6,739 bases of DNA from Treponema sp. (GCA_031268245.1 JAIRXN010000155.1:1-6739), one strand, 5' to 3'. Positions 1 through 6,114 are shown, counted from the stretch's first letter. Program-made: numbers and translations. Notes: a model not told the origin generated them from the letters alone.

Positions 1-587
1 GAACCGCTCAGCGCACCGATCAAAATGGCGGAAGCGGCGCTTAAAATGAGGGAAGCAAGACCCAGCGATACCAGAGTGAGGGCATTCCCCCTGAAGAAAC
101 GGTTTACCTGTTCCATGGACGAACGGCGGGCGATTTCCCGGATTAGTACCAGGGAGAAAAGGATGCCCAGGGAAAAACCCAGAGCCAGAGCCAGAGCCTC
201 TGCAAAAGAAGATGCCAGGTGAAGGGTAAGAAGGCTTGCCGCAGGACATAACCCTTCGTATGCGTCCAGGGGACTGTAGGCCCGTTCTTCCTCCACGGGA
301 AGATGAAAAAGCCGGCCAAGAACCTTCTCCACGGCACGGGGCAGGATAGCGCTCAGCGGGAAGAGGAGAATATAGGCAAAGATACCCAGAGAAAACAGGG
401 AAAGGATCAGGGTATAGAAGATCCAGAGGAGGATTACGCTGATAAAGAGAAAAAGCACGCTATACCAGGGGAAGCTCTTTCCCTCCCCTCCCGGCCGGCG
501 GCTTACTCCCTTTAGTCCCAAACCGTACTGGAAGACCAGGTTTGCCGAACAACTTGAAAAAAGGAATAGAATAAAGAATTTAATCAT
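1..587 (-). CDS. rnfA: RnfA-like subunit of Rnf electron-transport complex, 3' end cut by window edge
   Basis: This is a polytopic inner-membrane subunit of the Rnf ferredoxin:NAD+ oxidoreductase. The frame is open from ATG at 587 to the window edge (195 codons visible). Family members are about 190-195 residues, so only a few residues are probably missing. The gene starts in an ATGA overlap with the rnfE stop and has a strong GGAGG at 595-599, 7 bases upstream. Hydrophobic helices lie near residues 4-24, 43-60, 63-82, 115-140, 136-150 and 170-194. The C-terminal part is diagnostic: GFSLGILFSLVLIRE (137-151) followed by FRGNALTLVSLGLASL (165-180) matches the RnfA-specific FRGNA block. Near the N-terminus, N16 and LGLK (23-26) align without gaps with the family's N-x9-C pattern, but Lys26 sits where the [2Fe-2S] cysteine is expected. 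Cys114 (GLCPAA) may correspond to the second cysteine; that alignment needs a gap. An in-frame AGAGCC triplet repeat (181-198) encodes part of an Ala-Leu run. Confidence 0.82.
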   Translation of the reverse strand, partial: MIKFFILFLFSSCSANLVFQYGLGLKGVSRRPGGEGKSFPWYSVLFLFISVILLWIFYTLILSLFSLGIFAYILLFPLSAILPRAVEKVLGRLFHLPVEEERAYSPLDAYEGLCPAASLLTLHLASSFAEALALALGFSLGILFSLVLIREIARRSSMEQVNRFFRGNALTLVSLGLASLILSAASAILIGALSG

Positions 588-1210
588 TCGTCTTCCTCCC
601 CGGAATTGTCCCGGCCCCTTAAAAAATTGTAGATGACAACCCCGTAACCAAGGAGGAGAAAGGCTCCGGAACTGAGGGAAACCAGATAGAGAAGAGAAGT
701 CTTGCCTGCAAAAAAGAAGATCATTCCCCTGCTGCCGCCGGGAAAGGAAAGGGAAAGGAAACCCAGAGGTTCCCGGATAAGAGAGAGGGCAATGGAGAGC
801 CCGCAGTAAACCAGAACATCGGAGAAACTTGCGGCCAGAGCCTCACTGAGATCCATGGTCTGTATTCTTTCCGCCGTACCGGAACCTGTATATATCAGAG
901 GCCCCAGAAGGATGGGAAAGAAACATTCCATTCCCAGAAAGGGATTGATCAGCAGGTGAACCCAGAGATACAGCGCCCCAATAAAGCAGGAAACAGCCAG
1001 AATAACCAGGGATCTGCCCTTTTCGGGCAGAATGCTCCGGGCAAACCACAGGGAAAGACCGGTGAGAAGGTAGAGCCAGAGGAGACCGGCGCTCACGGTG
1101 AGGGCATAGGCCAAACGGCTTGAAGAGATGAGGATAAGGGCTAAACCCGCCAAAGAAGAGAGGGGACTTCTGTTCCCCCAGAATGGATGAGAACGGTAGG
1201 AATTATTCAC
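584..1210 (-). CDS. rnfE: RnfE-like membrane subunit lacking the expected cluster cysteines
   Basis: This 208-residue protein has six hydrophobic segments (about 17-36, 38-57, 66-88, 93-110, 124-147 and 171-196) and belongs to the RnfE/NqrD family, the paralogous partner of RnfA in the membrane core. The assignment rests on its place between rnfG and rnfA, on ALSLIREPLGF (141-151), which matches the family's SLIRE/AIREILG block, and on the C-terminal GAFLLLGYGVVI (182-193), which matches the RnfE GAFxxLGLLIAL ending. It starts at GTG 1210 in a GTGA overlap with the rnfG stop, and AAGG lies about 7 bases upstream. Two positions are unexpected. The LGLCP-type motif reads AGLAL (21-25), and the PLIVVNCA-type motif reads PILLGPLI (99-106). 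Both cysteines that normally hold the [2Fe-2S] cluster shared with RnfA are therefore replaced (Ala24, Leu105). The other cysteines (75, 96, 136) are not in the motif positions. The tail is acidic and presumably cytoplasmic. RnfE rather than RnfA is fairly secure from context. Confidence 0.8.
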   Translation of the reverse strand: MNNSYRSHPFWGNRSPLSSLAGLALILISSSRLAYALTVSAGLLWLYLLTGLSLWFARSILPEKGRSLVILAVSCFIGALYLWVHLLINPFLGMECFFPILLGPLIYTGSGTAERIQTMDLSEALAASFSDVLVYCGLSIALSLIREPLGFLSLSFPGGSRGMIFFFAGKTSLLYLVSLSSGAFLLLGYGVVIYNFLRGRDNSGEEDE

Positions 1211-1674
1211 GGAGATGCCTTTTCCGGATTCGCTTTTTCGATACGTCTCATGTAAATATCTTTCTGCGCCTCCGGGATACGGGGAAATACTTTTTCACCA
1301 TGAATGGTAAGGGCCACAAGTTCCTCCACTTTTGCATCCCGGTTGAGCCGGGCAAGACAGAGCACGCCAATTCCGTCGGTAAAAAGGGGAAACACACATG
1401 CGGAAGCATCCTGATCGGGACTTGAGATCCTGTACCAGCTTCCCAGAACCTGCATCCCCCCGGCGGCAGGCCGCGAAGGAATCGGGGATGAGAGTACCCA
1501 GGAATAGCCCTGGGTCTTGAGTAGACGGTTTATTCGTTTCAACAGAATTTCCTCCCTGAGAGAGCCGGACAAAAGCCATATAAGGCTTGCAGCCACAAGG
1601 AGGCCGGCCAGCCATCCGGTCAGGATCAGGGTACCCTGAAGCGGAGTGAAACTTTTTTTTGCTCTTGCCGGCAT
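1207..1674 (-). CDS. rnfG: Short RnfG-like subunit without the covalent-FMN domain
   Basis: This 155-residue single-pass membrane protein sits in the rnfG position between rnfD and rnfE. After a basic N-terminus there is one helix at about 13-37, then a soluble, presumably extracytoplasmic, part. FPLFTDGIGVLCLARLNRD (95-113) followed by VEELVALTIHGEK (116-128) resembles the middle of the FMN-binding domain, where typical RnfG reads FPL..GxGG..GLVGID..G.I.G..VL.H.E. The chain ends about 27 residues later. Typical RnfG is around 200 residues and has an SGAT motif near its end, whose Thr carries covalently bound FMN. No SGAT-like sequence is present, and the stop overlaps the rnfE GTG, so there is no room for more protein in this frame and no obvious frameshift. 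The start ATG overlaps the rnfD stop (TGATG) and has a GAGGAG (1681-1686) 6 bases upstream. An A8 run lies in codons 6-8. Assignment rests mainly on position plus weak domain similarity. Confidence 0.72.
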   Translation of the reverse strand: MPARAKKSFTPLQGTLILTGWLAGLLVAASLIWLLSGSLREEILLKRINRLLKTQGYSWVLSSPIPSRPAAGGMQVLGSWYRISSPDQDASACVFPLFTDGIGVLCLARLNRDAKVEELVALTIHGEKVFPRIPEAQKDIYMRRIEKANPEKASP

Positions 1675-2765
1675 CAGGCTCTCCTCTTCCCCAGATTAAA
1701 AAGAAAACAACGTTCGGCGCAACGGAACAGGGGCAGAAAAGCATTGATCAGGGCCGTGGCAAAGAAAGCGCCGTACATCTGCTGCCCCTGCTCCCGGAAG
1801 ATAAAGGTAAAGAGGGCCCCCAATACCGTAAGAATAATGATTCCCGTATTGGACTTGGCCCCGGTGGCAGGATCGGTGATCAGCAGAAAGGCCGCCACAA
1901 GGGTACCTCCGCTGAGGAATGAGAAAAGCACATCCCCTTGCCCTGCCGCCCCGCCAAAGGGCAGAGCGCCGAAAGCACGGACAAGAAAACCGTAAACCAG
2001 GAGGAAAAGAGCGGATATCCAGGCCCGGTTCACTTGGGAGGCGCATATCAGGATACTGCCCGCAAGCAGGCCGAGAATTCCCCGATCCGCGATGATCCCC
2101 GGAGAGCCGGAATTGAAAAGGTCTATGTAACCGGCGGGCAGTTCCGCACCGGGTATCGCAAAAATCGTAGAATTGAGAAAATTCCTGAAAGTCTGATCCA
2201 GAGAGCTGCCTGCACTGTACTGCCAGGTTCCCGAAATTTTGAGGATTGCCAGAGGAGAGCCCTGTGGATTACTGAAACCGGAAGCCATGCTCCGGAAAAG
2301 GATCGAGAGATTTGAACCTTCCAGCGCCTTTTCAAAGGACTGGGAAAAGGAGATTCGCATGAACAGCCAGCCGCCAAGGGCAGGATTTACCCAGTTAGAA
2401 CCGAGACCGCCGAAACTGTGCTTTATCACCGCCATAGCAAAGACGGCTGCGAAGAAGGCGCAGAAGGGATTGATCCGGTTGGGCAGAAGCAATGTCAATA
2501 CCAGGGCCGAAACCACGGCACTCCCGTCAAGAAGCGTCCTGTATCCGTCCCGGCGCCAGGTGATAAAAAGTTCCGTAAGCACCGCTCCCGCAAGGGCAGA
2601 GAAGGCTACGAGCAGTGAAGCGCCGCCATCCGAAACGGCAGACTGAATGATTGCCATAAGGGCACAACAAGCCGCCAGAACCATCCTGCTGGTGGTAGAA
2701 CGGGCAAAATTCACCTGGGGAGAGAGGTTTATTCGTTTTTCCTGTTTCCATGCTTCCGTAGCCAT
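1674..2765 (-). CDS. rnfD: RnfD subunit of Rnf complex (NqrB/RnfD family)
   Basis: This 363-residue polytopic membrane subunit normally carries covalent FMN and forms part of the ion path. Family landmarks are clear: LLDGSAVVSALVLTLLLP (78-95), IKHSFGGLGSNWVNPALGGW (114-133), FLSGGTLVAAFLLITDPATG (283-302) and YGAFFATALINAFLPL (331-346). ATG 2765 is chosen because it follows the rnfC TAA by 2 bases, has GGGGAT about 10 bases upstream, and gives the usual short cytoplasmic N-terminus before the first helix; the in-frame ATG at 2816 would lie 51 bases inside rnfC. The region that normally holds the flavinylation motif (S/T-G-A-T-P-L) reads NPQGSPLAIL (166-175). Thr is replaced by Ser170 and the preceding SGA is lost, so covalent flavin attachment is doubtful, although Ser acceptors are conceivable. 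Residues 176-226 form a loop longer than I expect for the family. Confidence 0.9.
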   Translation of the reverse strand: MATEAWKQEKRINLSPQVNFARSTTSRMVLAACCALMAIIQSAVSDGGASLLVAFSALAGAVLTELFITWRRDGYRTLLDGSAVVSALVLTLLLPNRINPFCAFFAAVFAMAVIKHSFGGLGSNWVNPALGGWLFMRISFSQSFEKALEGSNLSILFRSMASGFSNPQGSPLAILKISGTWQYSAGSSLDQTFRNFLNSTIFAIPGAELPAGYIDLFNSGSPGIIADRGILGLLAGSILICASQVNRAWISALFLLVYGFLVRAFGALPFGGAAGQGDVLFSFLSGGTLVAAFLLITDPATGAKSNTGIIILTVLGALFTFIFREQGQQMYGAFFATALINAFLPLFRCAERCFLFNLGKRRA

Positions 2766-2767
2766 AT

Positions 2768-4063
2768 TTACGCCATCCCCAGAATAGCCTGAGACAGAGC
2801 CAAACGGGAAGGGCATACCACGTCGCAGCAGCCGCAGCCATGACAGCTATCACTGCCGGAAATTCCGGGTTTCCTGGAGGCGTTTCGTCCTGCCGCCCTG
2901 GCGTTTTTATAGAGCTCTTCGGGATCAAGTCCAACAGGACACACCGTCCGGCACTCGCCGCAGCTTATACAGTTCCGCCGGGGCTGGGCATGGGCTTCCA
3001 GAAGAGCAAAAACCGCGTAACTGGTTTTTATTACCGGTTCGTCCAGATCAACCACCGCCCTTCCCAATACGGGAGAACCGCTTGCTATCTTCCTGGGCTT
3101 GTCTACAAAACCGCCGCATTCGGCAAAAATTTCGCCTATTCTGGTACCGATCCGTACCTTCATCACCTGGGGCTTGCGTACCGCAGAACCTCCTACGGCT
3201 ACATAGCGGTCAAGGATGGGCTTTCTGTATGCCACGGCGTCATGGATTGCGGCCAGAGTAGCGGGCCCCAGCATGAGAAGGGAGCCCAGTTCAACATTTT
3301 CTTTTTTACCGAAAGAGCGGAGCACCAGTTCCAGTTCCCTCTGATTCCGCTGGGGGTAACGGGAACCCGTATACACCAAGGAGATAGGGATCTCCCAGCG
3401 GGAAGCTTCCTCCATGAGCCGGCTGCCCAATTCGGTTTCTCCCTGGGACAGGGCAAAGACAATCCTGCCCATCCTTCCCGCCCGGCACATTATATGAGCC
3501 CCTTCGGCAATAGCCTGGGTACGTTCCCTGCAAAGCAGACGGTCGGCCGCCAGCCAGGGATCATCAAAAATACAGCGGACTACCAGGCTGATAGTCCCCT
3601 GCTGATTCCTCAATGAAGTGAGCATATCCGCCACGGGACGGCCTGAGCCTTCCATTTCTACAATGCCGAATTCCGCAATAGTCCGGTGGAGATCGAAGGC
3701 GGACATGCCTAGCCAGGGGAAGAATTCCTCTCTCTTACCCAGCTTCTCAAAACTCCCTTCCATACGGATTATCAGCGCATCGTTATTCTGACCGCCGGCG
3801 GCTTTCCAGGATACCATTCTGATCACCCGGCCCGGTACGGAGGCATGGACATTGGCGGAAAGGGAGCCCTGCCCCCTGCCGATAAGCATGCCTTCCCGAA
3901 CCAGATCCCCCACGGAAACGATGGGATAGGCCCGGCCGCCCGGATGCTGCACCATGGGGATAACCGAGATGGCGGGTAAAAAAGCTACCACACTGGAACT
4001 ATTCTGCGGGACCGCCGGATCGTTTATCGTGATACCGCCTCGCGGAAAGGAGTAGACTTTCAT
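2768..4063 (-). CDS. rnfC: RnfC-like iron-sulfur subunit with a degenerate NADH/FMN site
   Basis: RnfC is the peripheral cytoplasmic subunit that normally exchanges electrons with NAD(H). This 431-residue protein has the family order. It begins with SFPRGGI (5-11). A lipoyl-like domain follows: IPMVQHPGGRAYPIVSVGD (35-53) and GSLSANVHASVPGRVI (66-81). The Rossmann/SLBB region is at about 120-345, with RYPQRNQREL (235-244) and VAVGGSAVRKPQVMKVRIGT (288-307). Two C-terminal [4Fe-4S] motifs are complete: Cys365/368/371/375 and Cys407/410/413/417, with an extra Cys412. The nucleotide site is unusual. The expected GLGGAGFPT reads EMEGSGRPV (136-144), and the NGAECEPY segment reads VRCIFDDPW (162-170), so the residues thought to hold FMN and NADH are mostly changed. 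ATG 4063 is preferred because it overlaps the upstream stop as ATGA, has a GGA 7 bases upstream, and gives the normal family N-terminus. ATG 4075 is an in-frame alternative that would add four residues. Confidence 0.92.
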   Translation of the reverse strand: MKVYSFPRGGITINDPAVPQNSSSVVAFLPAISVIPMVQHPGGRAYPIVSVGDLVREGMLIGRGQGSLSANVHASVPGRVIRMVSWKAAGGQNNDALIIRMEGSFEKLGKREEFFPWLGMSAFDLHRTIAEFGIVEMEGSGRPVADMLTSLRNQQGTISLVVRCIFDDPWLAADRLLCRERTQAIAEGAHIMCRAGRMGRIVFALSQGETELGSRLMEEASRWEIPISLVYTGSRYPQRNQRELELVLRSFGKKENVELGSLLMLGPATLAAIHDAVAYRKPILDRYVAVGGSAVRKPQVMKVRIGTRIGEIFAECGGFVDKPRKIASGSPVLGRAVVDLDEPVIKTSYAVFALLEAHAQPRRNCISCGECRTVCPVGLDPEELYKNARAAGRNASRKPGISGSDSCHGCGCCDVVCPSRLALSQAILGMA

Positions 4064-5526
4064 GCGGCTATCCATTTTTCATCGTATGATACCATCTTTT
4101 TCTTTTTTCCACCCCTCCGGAATCCCGGCGAAAAAATAAAACCCGGCAGCGAACACAGCAGGGCAAGGCAAACAACAGGAAGGGAACGGAAATCCTCTTT
4201 ACTCACCGGGCCGGACAAACCTTCAAACAGATTTTTTAGAGGGAAGGGGGGAATCGCCGGAACAGCAATATTTTCTTTAATCATACCGGCAATGAGCCCG
4301 TCTTCCCCTAAAGTATAGTGATTCATGGGGAAAAATTCCTCTGTTTCCCAGAAAGATCTGTATGAAAAAGAAGACTGAAAGAGAACATGATCCTGATAAT
4401 CCTCTTCGCTCAAGGCCCCCTTGGCAAGAAGAGAAGCCGATTCTCCCGGCCTGACCCCCAAAAAGAGGAACAGAAAGACAAAGATCGCAGCCAGGGCAAA
4501 AGGAAGACCGGCACGGGGAAAGGCGAGACGCCGGGGGAAGGTGTTCTGAAAGGCACTGCCGGCAAAGCTTCCCCTCCCGTGAAAGGGGAGAATGCTTACC
4601 GGAATAAAACGGACATGGGACACGTTCATGCCGCGGCAGGACTCAAGACGCAGAGCCTGAATCCACAAAAAATAAAACAGGGGTACTGCCGGAATAACAA
4701 GCGGCGAAAGGTATACAAAGATGATTGCCAGGGCCGGAATGAGGAAAAGCAGGGATAAGATCCAGTGAAAACGGTTATCCTTGATTATCTCCAGGACGGA
4801 AAAATGATTTTGGTAGCGGCGGGATACAAAAATCTCCCGCAGGGGTTCAAGCAGGAAGCCCGTAGAACCTGAAAGGAAGGCGCAGGCAGAGAGCCCGGCA
4901 GGGCCTTCCAGGGCAAGGGAGGAAAACAGGGGCAAGAGGAACAAAAAACAGAGCGGCGAGCCTGAAAAAAAAAGACCTGCCAGGGCGGCCGCAGTAAAGA
5001 CAAGGACATAGAGAAAAAGAGGCCGGGAAGCGCCGGTATAGGACACGCGGAAGGGAATTTCCGCCAGGCACGCGGCAATCTTCTTTTCAAAACCTCTCAT
5101 GGCCCAGGGCGAAAGACTTCTTTCCAGGGGGATAAAGAAGTAACGCGTGCCGTCCCGGACAAAAAAATCATGAAGCTTTTCCGCATAGGGATCCCTTCGG
5201 GGATCAAAACTTTCAAGACGTCCGGGTAGTTCCTCAAGGTTGACACGTTCAAGGCTCCCAAAATTATCCAGAAAAACCCACTGGGTGGATTCACTTATGA
5301 TGCCCGGGCCGAGGGAAGAGAGAGCCTCTGCGGTTTCCCTGTCCGGCAGCGCCTGATCCACCGTGACGACGGCCCAGGAAGCCGAAACCGGCGCTGTATA
5401 GAGCTTCAAAATCAGAAACAGGGAGAGAAGCCCCGAAAGGAGGGAGATGCCTGTCAATAGGAGGCCTTGTATAAAACTTCGTCTCACATTCGAGCCGGTT
5501 TTTAGTGTTAGCACACGAAGGGACAT
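4060..5526 (-). CDS. Unrecognised 488-residue polytopic membrane protein, translationally coupled to rnfC
   Basis: I do not recognise this protein. One helix (about 19-42) follows a basic N-terminus and leads to a soluble domain of roughly 120 residues (43-165), probably outside the cytoplasm, rich in acidic and aromatic residues. Then come helices at about 168-187 and 190-206, a weaker one at 210-227, and further ones at 255-273 and 274-292. A basic cytoplasmic stretch follows, containing ESCRGMNVSHVRFIPVSILP (295-314). A helix at 340-357 leads to a second soluble segment (360-446), and a last helix at 447-465 ends in a very basic tail (RRGGKKKK, 470-477). No cofactor motif, nucleotide-binding loop or protease signature is visible. 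It starts 12 bases after the DUF212 stop, with AGGA (5537-5540) 10 bases upstream, and its stop forms an ATGA overlap with rnfC. Such coupling suggests an accessory or assembly partner of the Rnf-like complex; that is inference. A T9 run encodes part of helix 168-187. Confidence 0.88.
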   Translation of the reverse strand: MSLRVLTLKTGSNVRRSFIQGLLLTGISLLSGLLSLFLILKLYTAPVSASWAVVTVDQALPDRETAEALSSLGPGIISESTQWVFLDNFGSLERVNLEELPGRLESFDPRRDPYAEKLHDFFVRDGTRYFFIPLERSLSPWAMRGFEKKIAACLAEIPFRVSYTGASRPLFLYVLVFTAAALAGLFFSGSPLCFLFLLPLFSSLALEGPAGLSACAFLSGSTGFLLEPLREIFVSRRYQNHFSVLEIIKDNRFHWILSLLFLIPALAIIFVYLSPLVIPAVPLFYFLWIQALRLESCRGMNVSHVRFIPVSILPFHGRGSFAGSAFQNTFPRRLAFPRAGLPFALAAIFVFLFLFLGVRPGESASLLAKGALSEEDYQDHVLFQSSFSYRSFWETEEFFPMNHYTLGEDGLIAGMIKENIAVPAIPPFPLKNLFEGLSGPVSKEDFRSLPVVCLALLCSLPGFIFSPGFRRGGKKKKMVSYDEKWIAA

Positions 5527-5538
5527 GCCGGATGAATC

Positions 5539-6027
5539 CTAGAGTAAGGCAAAGGCTGCTGCGATAAAAAACCCAAAAAGGCCGCCGACAGCAACTTCCA
5601 GGGGAGCATGGCCCAGAACTTCTTTGATGGAATGGAATTCAATACCCAGTTTCTCCGCGGTCTGCCGCCCCAGAGAATTCAATACCCTGCCCTGCAGACC
5701 GGAGGAACGGCGTACACCCATGGCGTCCCTCATGACAACCAGAGCAAAAAACACGGAAACAACAAAAAGATTGGAATTTATTCCCTCGGCAAAAGCCACC
5801 GCCGCGGCCATGGAAACGACAAGCGCCGCGTGGCTGGAAGGCATACCGCCGGTACGCCAGATGATTATCGCCAGTATTTCCCTGGGCTTCCGGTGCCTTG
5901 AACGCAGCAAAATGACTGCAGCCTTCATCAACTGGGCGGTAAACCAGCTTGTAACGGCAGACAGAAAGACAGGGTTCTCGAAAAAGGATTGGATCGAAGC
6001 CGCTCGAACGGTCATAGGAAAAGACAT
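5539..6027 (-). CDS. Divergent PAP2 family (DUF212, YuiD-type) membrane protein
   Basis: This small membrane protein belongs to the divergent PAP2/DUF212 family, related to acid phosphatase/vanadium haloperoxidase-type lipid phosphatases. Its substrate is generally unknown. From ATG 6027 it has 162 residues, matching the family's usual ~150-160. The family signatures are nearly intact: NPVFLSAVTSWFTAQLMK (18-35), TGGMPSSHAALV (59-70), VMRDAMGVRRSSGLQ (98-112), LNSLG (116-120), and LGHAPLEVAVGGLFG (138-152). Hydrophobic segments lie near 19-42, 67-79, 86-99 and 143-162. ATG 6015 (158 residues) is an equally plausible start. TTG 6081 would extend the frame by 18 residues, but a TTGACA promoter element falls inside that extension and there is no ribosome-binding site. 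The gene heads the minus-strand operon. Arg100 replaces the usual aromatic residue of the MYDA-like motif. A functional link to Rnf is not evident and may be only positional. Confidence 0.88.
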   Translation of the reverse strand: MSFPMTVRAASIQSFFENPVFLSAVTSWFTAQLMKAAVILLRSRHRKPREILAIIIWRTGGMPSSHAALVVSMAAAVAFAEGINSNLFVVSVFFALVVMRDAMGVRRSSGLQGRVLNSLGRQTAEKLGIEFHSIKEVLGHAPLEVAVGGLFGFFIAAAFALL

Positions 6028-6035
6028 TAATACAG

Positions 6036-6063
6036 AATTTATCACGGATGGGGGCTTTGTCAA
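6036..6063 (-). promoter_or_regulatory. Candidate sigma70-type promoter of the DUF212-rnf operon
   Basis: On the minus strand a perfect TTGACA (6063-6058) is followed after 16 bases by TAAATT (6041-6036), a 4-of-6 match to TATAAT. Transcription would begin near 6029, only about 2 bases before ATG 6027, which would make a leaderless or nearly leaderless message. No Shine-Dalgarno sequence precedes ATG 6027 or 6015, which is consistent. The -35 is strong but the -10 is mediocre, so the call is tentative. Confidence 0.5.
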
Positions 6064-6077
6064 TAGGCCGCGAATTC

Positions 6078-6099
6078 CCAAAACTACATGAGGTTTTGG
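6078..6099. repeat. Perfect 7-bp inverted repeat in the divergent spacer
   Basis: CCAAAAC (6078-6084) and GTTTTGG (6093-6099) are perfect reverse complements around an 8-base centre. The pair lies about 15 bases upstream of the candidate -35 of the minus-strand operon. A T-run does not follow it on either strand, so an operator is more likely than a terminator. Chance occurrence in AT-rich DNA cannot be excluded. Confidence 0.35.
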
Positions 6100-6114
6100 A
6101 ACAAGTTCAACAAA

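Noticed and set aside
181..198. Three tandem AGAGCC hexamers as a mini-satellite or phase-variable tract
   Set aside because: The unit is a multiple of three and encodes an ordinary Ala-Leu run in a membrane helix, so length change would not shift the frame.
540..587. Lipoprotein signal peptide in RnfA (LFLFSSC)
   Set aside because: It only loosely fits a lipobox, and the segment aligns with the first transmembrane helix of the RnfA family, followed by further membrane helices.
1207..1674. RnfG shortened by a frameshift
   Set aside because: The next gene starts in a GTGA overlap and its N-terminus aligns with RnfE from the beginning, so no lost C-terminal domain lies hidden in another frame.
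2766..2816. Longer rnfD starting at ATG 2816
   Set aside because: It would overlap rnfC by 49 bases and add a non-family N-terminus; ATG 2765 has correct spacing to a GGGGAT site and follows the rnfC stop directly.
2840..3616. Long open frame on the plus strand opposite rnfC (258 codons)
   Set aside because: The opposite strand encodes an unmistakable RnfC with both Fe-S motifs; this frame has no family-like motifs and arises from the codon composition of the real gene.
4387..4758. Open frame of 123 codons on the plus strand opposite the 488-residue gene
   Set aside because: It has a Lys/Gly/Glu-rich low-complexity product and no ribosome-binding site; it is a shadow of the minus-strand membrane protein.
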